This document shows, piece after piece, positions 50,368-58,544 of a stretch of 64,000 nucleotides of DNA. The translations under genes were made by a program, and so were the position numbers. The notes beneath the pieces are model-generated. The model was given only the letters and a program-made list of their open reading frames with translations. It was not told where the DNA came from and did no database searches. The stretch comes from Aldehydirespirator sp963662645 (GTDB lineage Bacteria > Actinomycetota > Acidimicrobiia > Acidimicrobiales > Aldehydirespiratoraceae). The stretch lies in the NCBI GenBank assembly GCA_963662645.2, contig OY759762.1, forward strand, positions 1,178,001 through 1,242,000, written 5' to 3'. The stretch's first letter is position 1, and each line of letters begins with the position of its first letter.

Positions 50368-51066
50368 CAGCAGCGCCGGGCCCACCATCTCGTCGGGATG
50401 GGCCAGGCGGCCCAGCAACGTCCCCGCGCCCATCGACCGTGCCGCCTCGGGTCCCTGGTTGCGCACCATGTCGGTGTCCACCGGCCCGGGCGCCAAGGCG
50501 TTCACCCTGATGCCCCGCGGGGCCAGTTCCCCGGCCGCGGCCCTGGTGTAGGACAGCAGCGCCGCCTTCATGGCACCGTAGATCGAGAAACCCCTCGAGA
50601 ACATGAACGCGCCCACGCTGATCACGTTGACCACCGAGGCGTGCGGACTCTCCTCCAGCTGAGGCAGGCAGGCCTGGGTCAACAGAGCCGGACCTCGCAG
50701 GTTCACCTCGAAGGACTTCTGCCAGGCGGCTGCGGTCTGGGCGCCGATCGGTTGGGCGAGGGCGTTGGCCGCGTTGTTGACAAGAATGTCGATCCCGGAG
50801 AAGCGGTCCACCGCGGCGGCCGCCAGCGCATCGACCGCGTCGATGTCGCCCATGTGGGTGGGAACCGCCAGCGCATCGAAGCCGTCGTCGGTCAAGCGGG
50901 CCTCCGCAACTGCGCAGGCATCGGCGGAGCGGGAGGCAACCACTACCCGGGCGCCGGCGCAGGCCAGACCCTCAGCGATAGAGCGGCCGATCCCCCGGGT
51001 GCCGCCGGTGACGATGGCAGTGCGACCACTCAGGTCGAACAGGTTGCGATAGCCGTCCGGATCCAT
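50296..51066 (-). CDS. Short-chain dehydrogenase/reductase (SDR)
   Basis: 256 residues, classical SDR. NAD(P) motif TAIVTGGTRGIGRSIAEGL, NNAANALA, the catalytic Ser in VVNVISVGAF, and YGAMKAALL supplying Tyr and Lys. The C-terminal FITGQVLVADGGLHPH is typical. The residue after the second strand (ASRS) suggests NADP preference. The ATG at 51066 starts the conserved fold. Role unknown. Confidence 0.92.
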   Translation of the reverse strand: MDPDGYRNLFDLSGRTAIVTGGTRGIGRSIAEGLACAGARVVVASRSADACAVAEARLTDDGFDALAVPTHMGDIDAVDALAAAAVDRFSGIDILVNNAANALAQPIGAQTAAAWQKSFEVNLRGPALLTQACLPQLEESPHASVVNVISVGAFMFSRGFSIYGAMKAALLSYTRAAAGELAPRGIRVNALAPGPVDTDMVRNQGPEAARSMGAGTLLGRLAHPDEMVGPALLLASDAGRFITGQVLVADGGLHPH

Positions 51067-51250
51067 GCGCGGCCAGCGTAGACAGGCAGGCCGACACAAG
51101 CGCGACGGCCAGGCCGGGGGGTGGCGGCGAGTCCGGGTGCCCGACAATGGGACGCAGCCGTTCGACGACCTGAGGGGGTCGACGACAGGACCCGCCAGCC
51201 GGGACCTGCCAGGCCTGGATGGGCGGAGGCGACAGATAGCCTGATCGGCC

Positions 51251-54200
51251 ATGACTGAAGGCGGCGGCAAGCCGTATCCCGAGGTCGGCAGCCCCGATTT
51301 CCCGGCCATCGAGCGGCGGGTTCTGGCTCGCTGGAGGGCCGAGGGAACCTTCGAGCAGTCGGTGAGGGCCCGGCCACCCGAAAGGGACTGGGTCTTCTAT
51401 GACGGCCCGCCCTTCGCCAACGGCCTGCCCCACCACGGCCACCTCCTGACCGGCTACGTCAAAGATGTCGTGCCCCGGTACCAGACCATGCGGGGCAACC
51501 GGGTGGACCGGCGCTTCGGATGGGACTGCCACGGGCTGCCGGCCGAGATGGAGACCGAGCGCGAGCTGGGGGTTTCTGGCCGGGCGGCCGTTCAGTCCTT
51601 CGGCATCGCCGAGTTCAACCAGCACTGCCGCCAGTCAGTCGTGCGCTACACGCGGGAATGGGAGGACACGGTCACCCGCCAAGCCCGCTGGGTCGACTTC
51701 CAAAACGACTACAAGACCATGGACCTGCCCTACATGGAGTCGGTCATGTGGGCCTTCGCCCAACTCCACCGCAAGGGACTGGTCTACGAGGCGTACCGGG
51801 TGATGCCCTACTCGTGGGGGGCGGAGACGCCGCTGTCCAACTTCGAGATCCGCCTCGACGACGCCACCCGGCCCCGCCAGGACCCGGCCATCACCGTGGC
51901 CTTCGACCTGGTGCCCGAACCCGGCGACCCCGGGCCCATGAAACTCCTCGCCTGGACGACGACGCCATGGACGCTGCCGTCGAATCTCGGCATTGCGGTG
52001 GGTCCCGACATCGATTACGCCGTCATGGAGGAGGGCGGAGTCCGCTACCTGCTGGCCGAGGCCACCGTCTCCGCCTACGAGACCCAGCTGTCACAGGCCC
52101 GCCGAGTCGGGACCGTTGCAGGCGATCAGCTCGTCGGGCGAACCTACGTCCCGCTGTTCGACTTCTTCGCCCACCGCGCCGAGGCCTTCCGGGTGCTGGC
52201 CGCCGACTTCATCGACACGGCCGAGGGCACAGGCGTCGTCCACATGGCCCCCGGCTTCGGCGCCGAGGACCAGGATGTGTGCGAGGCCAACGGGATCGCC
52301 ATCGCCGACGCGGTGCCCGTCGACGACCGGGGACGGTTCACCGAACCGGTGTCGAATTGGGCCGGCAAGAATGTGTTCGAGGCCAATGCCGGGATCATCC
52401 GCCATCTCAAGGCCGAGGGCCGCATCGTGCGCCACGACAGCTACGAGCACAACTACCCGTACTGCTGGCGCACCGACACTCCCGTCATCTACAAGGCCAT
52501 CAACAGCTGGTACGTGCAGGTCACCGCCGTCCGGGACCGGCTCATGGGGCTGAACCAGCAGATCAACTGGGTGCCGGACCACGTGCGCGACGGCCGCTTC
52601 GGAATGTGGCTCGAAGGGGCCCGGGACTGGTCGATCAGCCGCAACCGGTTCTGGGGCTCGCCCATCCCGGTGTGGCGCAGCGACGACCCCGCCTACCCCC
52701 GCATCGACGTGTACGGCTCGCTCGACGAACTCGAGCGCGACTTCGGGGTGCGGCCCGACGATCTGCACCGGCCCTTCATCGACGCCCTCACCCGCCCCAA
52801 CCCCGACGACCCCACCGGCCGGTCGGTGATGCGGCGGGTGCCCGAGGTGCTCGACTGCTGGTTCGAGTCGGGCTCGATGCCCTTCGCGCAGGTGCACTAT
52901 CCCTTCGAGAACACCGAGTGGTTCGAGAGCCACTTCCCAGCCGACTTCATCGTTGAGTACATCAACCAGACGAGGGGCTGGTTCTACACGCTGCACGTGC
53001 TGGCCGGGGCGCTGTTCGACCGGCCCGCCTTCTCCAACGTGATCTGCCACGGCATCCTGCTGGCCGCTGACGGCGCCAAGCTGTCCAAGAAGCTGCGCAA
53101 CTACACCGAGCCCACCGAGATCTTCGAACGCCAGGGCGCCGATGCCCTGCGCTGGTACCTGATGTCGGCCAACATCGTGCGGGGCGGCGACCTGCGGATC
53201 AACGACGAAGGCATCGACGAGGTCACCCGCCAAGTCCTGCTGCCCATCTGGAACGCCTACTCGTTCTTCACCATGTACGCCAACGCCGAGGGCTACACCG
53301 CCCGGCGGCGCACCGACAGCGACGACGTGCTCGACCGCTACGTCCTGGCGCGGACCCGCACGCTGGTGGAGCGGGTCACCGAGCGGATGGACGCCTACGA
53401 CCTGCCGGGCGGCGCAGCCGAGATCGGGGCCTTCATCGACGCCTTGAACAACTGGTACATCCGCCGGTCCCGGGACCGCTTCTGGAACGCGGGCGGCGCC
53501 GACACCGACCAGGCCGCCTTCGACACGCTCTACTTGGTGCTGACCACCTTGACCCGGGTGGCCGCGCCGTTCCTGCCCATGATCGCCGAGGAGATCCACG
53601 GAGGGCTCACCGGCGGTGCGTCGGTGCACCTGGCCGACTGGCCCGACCCCGACGCCGAGGGTCTCCCCGCCGACGACGCGCTGGTGGCCCGCATGGAGCG
53701 GCTGCGGGATGCCGCCTCGGCCGCGCTGCGGGTGCGCGAGGAGGCCGGGCTGCGGGTGCGCCTGCCCCTGGCGCAGGCCACCGTGGCCGGCAACGGCGCC
53801 GAGGACCTGGCCCCGCTGACCGACCTGCTCGCCGACGAGATCAACGTCAAGTCGGTGGTGCTGACCGACGACCTCGCGGCGCACGCCTCCCTGGTGCTGC
53901 GGCCCTACGGCGCGGTGCTGGGACCTCGTCTCGGCGGGTCGGTGCAGGAGGTGTTCAGAGCGGCCCGCGCCGGCGACTGGACCGCCAACGACGACGGCAC
54001 CGCCACCGTGGCTGGGCATGTCCTGGAGGCAGGCAGCTTCGATCTGGCGGTGGAAGCGTCGGAGGGCGGCGCTGCCGCCGGGCTGGCCTCCGGCGACGCG
54101 GTGGTCGTGCTCGACAATGAGGTCACTCCGGAACTGGAGGCCGAGGGTTGGGCCCGCGACGCTGTGCGGGTGATCCAGGACTGCCGGCGCATCGACGGCT

Positions 54201-54493
54201 ACGTCGTGACCGACCGCATCCAGGTGTCGCTGGCACTGGCCTCAGCCGAGCAGGCCGCGGCCGTGAAGCAGTGGCGCGATTACGTGGCCGAGCAGGTGCT
54301 CGCCACCGACCTGCAAGTCACTACGTTCGGCGAAGGCAACGCCGCCGGAGCGGCCGAGTCAGCCGCGACGAGCCGCTGGCTGGCGGGCTTCGTCAGCCAC
54401 GACGTGATCATCGACGGCCAAACGGCTCGCTGCGACCTGGCCCCGACCGCAACCAAGCCGCGCCAACCCGGCGACAGCACGCGCCCCCGCTGA
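51251..54493 (+). CDS. ileS: Isoleucyl-tRNA synthetase
   Basis: 1080 residues. It charges tRNA-Ile with isoleucine and edits valine. The HIGH motif appears as HHGH (61-64) within GLPHHGHLLTGY, and the KMSKS loop as KLSKK (610-614), the variants of the long, eukaryote-like IleS class common in actinobacteria. The editing domain and C-terminal anticodon region are full length. The 184 bases upstream hold no gene and no T-box I could recognise. Confidence 0.96.
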   Translation: MTEGGGKPYPEVGSPDFPAIERRVLARWRAEGTFEQSVRARPPERDWVFYDGPPFANGLPHHGHLLTGYVKDVVPRYQTMRGNRVDRRFGWDCHGLPAEMETERELGVSGRAAVQSFGIAEFNQHCRQSVVRYTREWEDTVTRQARWVDFQNDYKTMDLPYMESVMWAFAQLHRKGLVYEAYRVMPYSWGAETPLSNFEIRLDDATRPRQDPAITVAFDLVPEPGDPGPMKLLAWTTTPWTLPSNLGIAVGPDIDYAVMEEGGVRYLLAEATVSAYETQLSQARRVGTVAGDQLVGRTYVPLFDFFAHRAEAFRVLAADFIDTAEGTGVVHMAPGFGAEDQDVCEANGIAIADAVPVDDRGRFTEPVSNWAGKNVFEANAGIIRHLKAEGRIVRHDSYEHNYPYCWRTDTPVIYKAINSWYVQVTAVRDRLMGLNQQINWVPDHVRDGRFGMWLEGARDWSISRNRFWGSPIPVWRSDDPAYPRIDVYGSLDELERDFGVRPDDLHRPFIDALTRPNPDDPTGRSVMRRVPEVLDCWFESGSMPFAQVHYPFENTEWFESHFPADFIVEYINQTRGWFYTLHVLAGALFDRPAFSNVICHGILLAADGAKLSKKLRNYTEPTEIFERQGADALRWYLMSANIVRGGDLRINDEGIDEVTRQVLLPIWNAYSFFTMYANAEGYTARRRTDSDDVLDRYVLARTRTLVERVTERMDAYDLPGGAAEIGAFIDALNNWYIRRSRDRFWNAGGADTDQAAFDTLYLVLTTLTRVAAPFLPMIAEEIHGGLTGGASVHLADWPDPDAEGLPADDALVARMERLRDAASAALRVREEAGLRVRLPLAQATVAGNGAEDLAPLTDLLADEINVKSVVLTDDLAAHASLVLRPYGAVLGPRLGGSVQEVFRAARAGDWTANDDGTATVAGHVLEAGSFDLAVEASEGGAAAGLASGDAVVVLDNEVTPELEAEGWARDAVRVIQDCRRIDGYVVTDRIQVSLALASAEQAAAVKQWRDYVAEQVLATDLQVTTFGEGNAAGAAESAATSRWLAGFVSHDVIIDGQTARCDLAPTATKPRQPGDSTRPR

Positions 54494-54583
54494 GCGGCCG
54501 CCTCCACAGCGCGGGACTGACTAGAACCGAGGTCGTGTTGGTCCGTGAGGCGTTGTCAAGTCGGCCGTGTCTGTAAGACCAGA

Positions 54584-54589
54584 TATATT
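54584..54589 (+). promoter_or_regulatory. -10 hexamer for a leaderless antitoxin gene
   Basis: TATATT ends six bases before the ATG at 54596 with no Shine-Dalgarno between. Transcription would begin at the start codon. No clear -35 at 16-18 bases; a TTGTCA at 54553 is too far. Confidence 0.5.
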
Positions 54590-54595
54590 CGCCGT

Positions 54596-54847
54596 ATGAC
54601 GATGTTGACCTGCCGAATGGCAGACGCAGAAGCCCGCCGGGTGCGGGAAGAGGCCGACGCGCTAGGAGTCTCGGTGTCTCACCTGATCCGCGAGGCGCTG
54701 CGGCGGCACCTCAATACCGTGGCAGCCGAACGCGACGCGGAGATCTACGCGAGGTCGCCGCTCCGTCCCGACGAGCTGTCGTTCATGTCCATTCAGAGTT
54801 GGGGGCCAGCCGAGGACTGGTCCGACTGGGCAGATGCGTCGGGGTGA
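54596..54847 (+). CDS. Ribbon-helix-helix antitoxin
   Basis: 83 residues. MLTCRMADAEARRVREEAD then LGVSVSHLIREALRRHL is a ribbon-helix-helix DNA-binding fold; the remaining acidic and aromatic tail (GPAEDWSDWADASG) would wrap the toxin. It overlaps the MazF-like toxin start by 14 bases. The ATG at 54596 fits the short -10 distance; an upstream ATG at 54545 adds a basic leader of low plausibility. Confidence 0.8.
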   Translation: MTMLTCRMADAEARRVREEADALGVSVSHLIREALRRHLNTVAAERDAEIYARSPLRPDELSFMSIQSWGPAEDWSDWADASG

Positions 54848-55142
54848 GATCTGGTTCGCCAAGGCTCCCGACGGCGACAGGCCCGTGTTGGTGCTCACAC
54901 GCGATCCGGTCGCGGACCGCATCGACTCGGTGGTGATCGCAGAACTCACTCGCACACGTCGAGGCCTCATCTCTGAACTGCCGCTCACTGCTCGGCGAGA
55001 CGGCGTGCCCACCGACAGCGTGGTCAACTTCGACGCTGTCCACACGATCCACCGCAGCGCCTTCCGGCGACGCGTGACACAGCTGAGCGAAGCCCGCCTA
55101 GAGGAGGCGTGCCAGACGCTGAAAGCCGCAACAGGCTGCTGA
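54834..55142 (+). CDS. MazF/PemK-family mRNA interferase toxin
   Basis: 102 residues. RRGEIWFAKAP opens the MazF barrel, then RPVLVLTRDPVA, and VVNFDAVHTIHRSAF with the Arg/His-rich active-site region. MazF cleaves single-stranded RNA. It ends LKAATGC. It is a clear paralogue of the toxin on the opposite strand at 55145, with which its stop codon is nearly adjacent. Confidence 0.85.
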   Translation: MRRGEIWFAKAPDGDRPVLVLTRDPVADRIDSVVIAELTRTRRGLISELPLTARRDGVPTDSVVNFDAVHTIHRSAFRRRVTQLSEARLEEACQTLKAATGC

Positions 55143-55144
55143 AC

Positions 55145-55462
55145 TCAGCAGTCGCTCAGAGCCGCGAGGGCACCACAAATCTCATGGCTGCGAGACCCGA
55201 GGGTGCCCATGCGACGAGTCAGCCAAGCCTTGCGCACGGGCCGAAGATTGTCGAACGAGGCCGCGCAAGGCTCCGGCAGGCCCTCGTCGCGTCCCAACGG
55301 GATCTCAGTCGGGATTCCCCGTACCGTGCGGGTGACCGGCGCAACAAGGATCGCTCCGAGCACTGGAATGGCCGCGTCGCGGGTCACCACCATGACAGGC
55401 CTGCGAATGTCCTCGGACTCGGCCCACCAGATCTCGCCCCGGGCTGGAGTCACCGCGGCCAC
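55145..55462 (-). CDS. MazF/PemK-family toxin, paralogue in opposite orientation
   Basis: 105 residues: ARGEIWWAESED, RRPVMVVTRDAA, VTRTVRGIPTEIPLG, and SFDNLRPVRKAWLTRRMG. It shares the RGEIW, VTRD, TRT-RG and final Cys positions with the toxin at 54834. The start is a GTG at 55462. It lies 40 bases after its antitoxin rather than overlapping it. Its stop is two bases from the other toxin's stop. Confidence 0.85.
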   Translation of the reverse strand: MAAVTPARGEIWWAESEDIRRPVMVVTRDAAIPVLGAILVAPVTRTVRGIPTEIPLGRDEGLPEPCAASFDNLRPVRKAWLTRRMGTLGSRSHEICGALAALSDC

Positions 55463-55502
55463 TCGTTGAGTCCGGCCATCGGCCGTCTGGACACCAGACC
55501 CG

Positions 55503-55751
55503 CTACCACGGCTCCTCGGCGATCATGGCGGCAGCGGCGCGGTCGGCCCAGGCCAGCTCATCCTCCGTCTGAGGGATGCGCTTGTACCCGTCGACGATCG
55601 CCTCGCCGATGCGGCGTCGGCGCTCCGAGTCGATCCAGCGTTCCAGCGCGCTTCGAACTGCGTCGGACCGCGAGGAGGCCAGGCCTGATGCCACAAGCTC
55701 GTCGACCCCGGCCGCGAGCTCGTCGCTCACGCGCGTAACCAGCTGTATCAT
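55503..55751 (-). CDS. Ribbon-helix-helix antitoxin (MazE-like)
   Basis: 82 residues. MIQLVTRVSDELAAGVDELV then GLASSRSDAVRSALERWI is a ribbon-helix-helix fold. The C-terminal YKRIPQTEDELAWADRAA is the toxin-wrapping type seen in MazE partners of MazF. A TATGCT hexamer six bases upstream of the ATG suggests a leaderless mRNA. The 230 bases to the next gene (55752-55981) hold no other gene. Confidence 0.82.
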   Translation of the reverse strand: MIQLVTRVSDELAAGVDELVASGLASSRSDAVRSALERWIDSERRRRIGEAIVDGYKRIPQTEDELAWADRAAAAMIAEEPW

Positions 55752-55946
55752 GCGAGTAGCATACTGTTATTGAAATCAATCTGCATTGCAGAACGCACGC
55801 GCCCGGGGCACGCGCAAAGTCAGATGTGCTGATTCTGAATTGCTGCTGCCACGATTCGCAGCTCTGTTTCCGGGTTTCGTAGTCAACCGGCAGCATATGG
55901 TGAAGGACTGATGGCCCTTGAGCGCTTCTGTCGGGCTCGGCCCTCG

Positions 55947-55975
55947 TATATAGTAACGTTGCTACTTTCAGGAGG
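55947..55975 (+). promoter_or_regulatory. Promoter, operator dyad and ribosome site of the Phd-FitB-type pair
   Basis: A -10 (TATAGT, 55949-55954) overlaps the near-perfect dyad AGTAAC-GTT-GCTACT (55952-55966), suited to autorepression by the antitoxin. AGGAGG at 55970-55975 lies six bases before the GTG and fixes that start. Confidence 0.65.
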
Positions 55976-55981
55976 CCGCCT

Positions 55982-56245
55982 GTGCACCTACCGGCAAGAA
56001 CTATGAGCAGTCGAGAGTTCAACCAGTCGACGGGGATCGCCAAGGTCGCAGCCTTGACCGGTCCCGTCCTCGTGACCGACCGGGGTCGCCCCTCCCATGT
56101 GCTGCTGAGCTTCGACCACTACCGCCAGCTCACCAATGGCGCCAGGACGCTGGCCGATGTGATGGGCGGCACGCCAGATGCCGGCGATGTTCAGCTCGAA
56201 CTCCCGGAGCGCAACTCCGTCGCCAGCCCCGCAGTCTTCGAGTGA
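55982..56245 (+). CDS. Phd/YefM-family antitoxin
   Basis: 87 residues. SSREFNQSTGIAKVAALTG then VLVTDRGRPSHVLLSFDHY is the Phd/YefM DNA-binding fold; the tail from about residue 55 would bind the toxin. The GTG at 55982 is chosen because of the ideal AGGAGG spacing; an ATG at 56003 also fits the fold. It ends overlapping the PIN toxin start. Confidence 0.88.
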   Translation: MHLPARTMSSREFNQSTGIAKVAALTGPVLVTDRGRPSHVLLSFDHYRQLTNGARTLADVMGGTPDAGDVQLELPERNSVASPAVFE

Positions 56246-56670
56246 TGTTTCTGCTCGACACCAACGTGGTCTCGGAGATACGCAAGATCGCATCGGGTAG
56301 GGCTGATAGGAACGTCGCCGCCTGGGCGAGCGGCGTCGACGCCGCCCAGACCTACCTGTCTGCCATCACCATCGGCGAGTTGGAGCACGGTGTGCTGCTG
56401 GCGGAGCGCCGCGACCCTGTCTCTGGCGCGGTCTTGCGGAACTGGCTCGACAACGACGTGTACGGGGAGTTCGATCAGCAGATCCTGCCCGTCGACGCCG
56501 CGGTTGCCCGCCGGGCCGCGGCCCTGCACGTGCCCGACCCCGCTCCGGTGGCCGACGCCCTCATCGCGGCAACCGCAGTGAGCCAAGACATGGTGCTCGT
56601 CACCCGCAACACCGGAGACTTCGACCGCTTCGAGGATCTACAGATCCTCAACCCCTGGGTGCGGTCGTAG
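56245..56670 (+). CDS. FitB/VapC-type PIN-domain toxin
   Basis: 141 residues from the ATG at 56245 (a GTG one codon earlier overlaps the antitoxin stop as GTGA). MFLLDTNVVSEIRK gives D5; ITIGELEHGV supplies the Glu; VADALIAATA and VTRNTGDFDRF supply the other Asp residues. This is the FitB branch of VapC. The last 23 bases overlap the convergent remnant at 56648. Confidence 0.9.
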   Translation: MFLLDTNVVSEIRKIASGRADRNVAAWASGVDAAQTYLSAITIGELEHGVLLAERRDPVSGAVLRNWLDNDVYGEFDQQILPVDAAVARRAAALHVPDPAPVADALIAATAVSQDMVLVTRNTGDFDRFEDLQILNPWVRS

Positions 56671-56860
56671 GAATGTCGACGGTGGCGATAAGGCCGTTGA
56701 GCAGGAGTCGCAGCGTCGCCTCGTGGTGATCGGTGGGACGACCGGCCTCCATCGCTTCGGTGACGAGAGGAAACTTGTCCTGGCGGTTGTTGATCTCGAC
56801 GTCCACCTCGGTGTTGAGGGCCGCACCGATGCAGTAGTCGTCGATGGCGCCGACTTGCGC
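56648..56860 (-). pseudogene. 5'-truncated gene remnant, minus strand
   Basis: The reading frame AIDDYCIGAALNTEVDVEIN then DKFPLVTEAMEAGRPTDHH and LRLLLNGLIATVDIPTT is clearly protein-like and has a stop at 56648, but upstream of about residue 1 of this segment it becomes the antisense of an aminotransferase fragment. It resembles the C-terminus of a Gfo/Idh/MocA-type oxidoreductase only loosely; family not secure. Only the 3' part of the gene survives. Confidence 0.45.
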
Positions 56861-57124
56861 AGCGACGGATACTTCCTTGCCCTGGAACTCAACGCCGAAG
56901 GCCAATCCGATCCCGCGAAGGCCCAAGCCCATGCGACAGCTGTGTGCAAGTTCCTCACCAAGCGGATGTACGAACTCGGGCTCATATGCCGGGCCGCAGC
57001 TCGCGGGAAGTGGCCAGTCGTCCAGTTCTCGCCACCTCTCATCGCTGGGCCTGAGCAGTTCGATGAGATCGTCGGTGCGATGCGTGTGGCGCTCGTCGGC
57101 GCCATGGGAGAATTCGGGTCATGA
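56855..57124 (+). pseudogene. C-terminal remnant of a class III aminotransferase
   Basis: From about 56855 the plus strand reads LRSDGYFLALELNAEG, then FLTKRMYELGLICRAA, WPVVQFSPPLIAGPEQFDEI, the final quarter of class III (omega) aminotransferases. The PLP lysine region and everything upstream are missing, and open sequence further left (to 56723) is the complement of the other remnant. Its stop still overlaps the carbamoylase ATG (ATGA), a relic of an operon. Confidence 0.65.
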
Positions 57125-58356
57125 GTGATGTGCACACCAACCCCGAGCGGCTTTGGTCTCGGTTGATGGACATGGCCGAGGTGGGGGCTACCCCGGCGGG
57201 GGGCTCCAACCGCCAGGCCCTGTCCGACGACGACAAGGCGGGCCGGGACCTGTTCATTGGCTGGGCCGAGGGGGCTGGCTGCTCTATCGAGCTCGATCCG
57301 GTGGGCAACCTGTTCGCCCGCCGGGGCGGCACCGATCCTGACGCTCTTCCGGTCGTGCTGGGCAGCCATCTCGATACCCAGCCCACCGGCGGGCGCTTCG
57401 ACGGCGTGTACGGCGTGCTGGGCGGGCTCGAGGTGGTTGAGGCCCTCAACGACCACGCCGTCCGGACCCGCGCCCCGGTCGAGGTGGCGGTGTGGACCAA
57501 TGAGGAAGGGTCGCGCTTCGCGGTGTCGATGATGGGCTCCGCTGTGTGGGCCGGGGTGCTGCCCCTCGACGAGGTCCGGGCCATCACCGACCGCTCCGGC
57601 ATCAGCGTCGGCGCAGAACTCGATCGCCTGGGGTGGGCCGGATCGGCGGCATTCGGCAAGCCGCTGCGGGCCTACCTGGAGCTGCACATCGAGCAGGGCC
57701 CGATCCTGGAGGCCAGCGGCTCGTCGATCGGGGTGGTCACCGGCGTTCAGGGCATCCGCTGGTTCAGGGTCACCCTCGAGGGCTTCCCCGCCCACGCCGG
57801 CACCACGCCCATGGACCGGCGCCGCGATCCCTCCCGATCACTGGCCCTCGCGCTCAGCGGACTCCACGAGATGGCCGCCGCCCACGCCCCGCAGGTGCGT
57901 CTCACCCCGGCGATGTTCGCGTCCGAGCCGGTGTCGCCCAACACCGTGCCGGACAACATCACCTTCACCGTCGACCTGCGCCACCCCGACGCCGCCACGC
58001 TGGAGAACCTCGACGCCGAGCTGCGCAGCCTGGTGGCCGGCGCGGCCGAGGCCCACGGCTGCGGACATCAGGTCGAGGTCATCAACGACTGCGCTCCGGT
58101 CACCTTCGCCGACGAGTGCGTGCGGGCCGTGGAGACAGCCGCTCAGAGCTGCGGCTTCGCCTATGAGCGGATCGGCTCCGGCGCAGGCCACGACGCCTGC
58201 CACGTGGCCCTCAAGGTGCCCACCGGCATGATCTTCGTCCCCTGCCAGGACGGCCTCTCACACAACGAGGCCGAGTCCATCGAACCCGAGGCCGCCGGCC
58301 GCGGCGCCGAGGTCCTACTCCACGCCGCCCTGGCCCTGGCCGGCACAGCGACCTGA
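57121..58356 (+). CDS. M20-family N-carbamoyl-amino-acid hydrolase (AllC/HyuC/beta-ureidopropionase type)
   Basis: 411 residues. GSHLDTQPTGGRFDGVYGVL, WTNEEGSRF and ELHIEQGPILE are the signature motifs of carbamoylases and allantoate amidohydrolases; HAGTTPM and the late CQDGLSHNEAES complete the site. They release CO2 and NH3 from N-carbamoyl amino acids or ureido acids. The upstream aminotransferase remnant suggests an ancestral beta-ureidopropionate to beta-alanine to malonate-semialdehyde route. The ATG overlaps the remnant's stop. Confidence 0.9.
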   Translation: MSDVHTNPERLWSRLMDMAEVGATPAGGSNRQALSDDDKAGRDLFIGWAEGAGCSIELDPVGNLFARRGGTDPDALPVVLGSHLDTQPTGGRFDGVYGVLGGLEVVEALNDHAVRTRAPVEVAVWTNEEGSRFAVSMMGSAVWAGVLPLDEVRAITDRSGISVGAELDRLGWAGSAAFGKPLRAYLELHIEQGPILEASGSSIGVVTGVQGIRWFRVTLEGFPAHAGTTPMDRRRDPSRSLALALSGLHEMAAAHAPQVRLTPAMFASEPVSPNTVPDNITFTVDLRHPDAATLENLDAELRSLVAGAAEAHGCGHQVEVINDCAPVTFADECVRAVETAAQSCGFAYERIGSGAGHDACHVALKVPTGMIFVPCQDGLSHNEAESIEPEAAGRGAEVLLHAALALAGTAT

Positions 58357-58398
58357 TGAAGCCTGTTCCTTCGTGACGCGGCGCGCCTGCGCCACTAC

Positions 58399-58540
58399 CT
58401 AGAGCGAGCGCGAATAGATGGTGGGGCCGGTCGTGTCGCAGCGGTGCCAATCCCGCTCTTGTTCGCTGCGCTCACGGGCCGCTCGGGCCACGGCCTCGCC
58501 CGTATGGGCCGGATTCGCGGTCTATTCGCTCGGCCTCTTG
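58399..58540 (+). repeat. Dispersed repeat copy D (near complete)
   Basis: Left end CTAGAGCGAGCGCGAATAG (58399-58417), shared core from GCAGCGGTGCCAATCCCGCTC, right end CTATTCGCTCGGCCTCTTGG (58522-58541). Reversed, the right end of the family reads CTAGAGGCCGAGCGAATAG, so the ends are terminal inverted repeats. The right end is a few bases from the oxygenase stop. No reading frame of note inside. Confidence 0.82.
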
Positions 58541-58544
58541 GCAG

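Noticed and set aside
51067..51250. Possible T-box leader before ileS
   Set aside because: Actinobacterial ileS genes often have one, and a GGGGTGGCGGCG is present, but the conserved GGTGGNACCGCG core and specifier loop could not be found.
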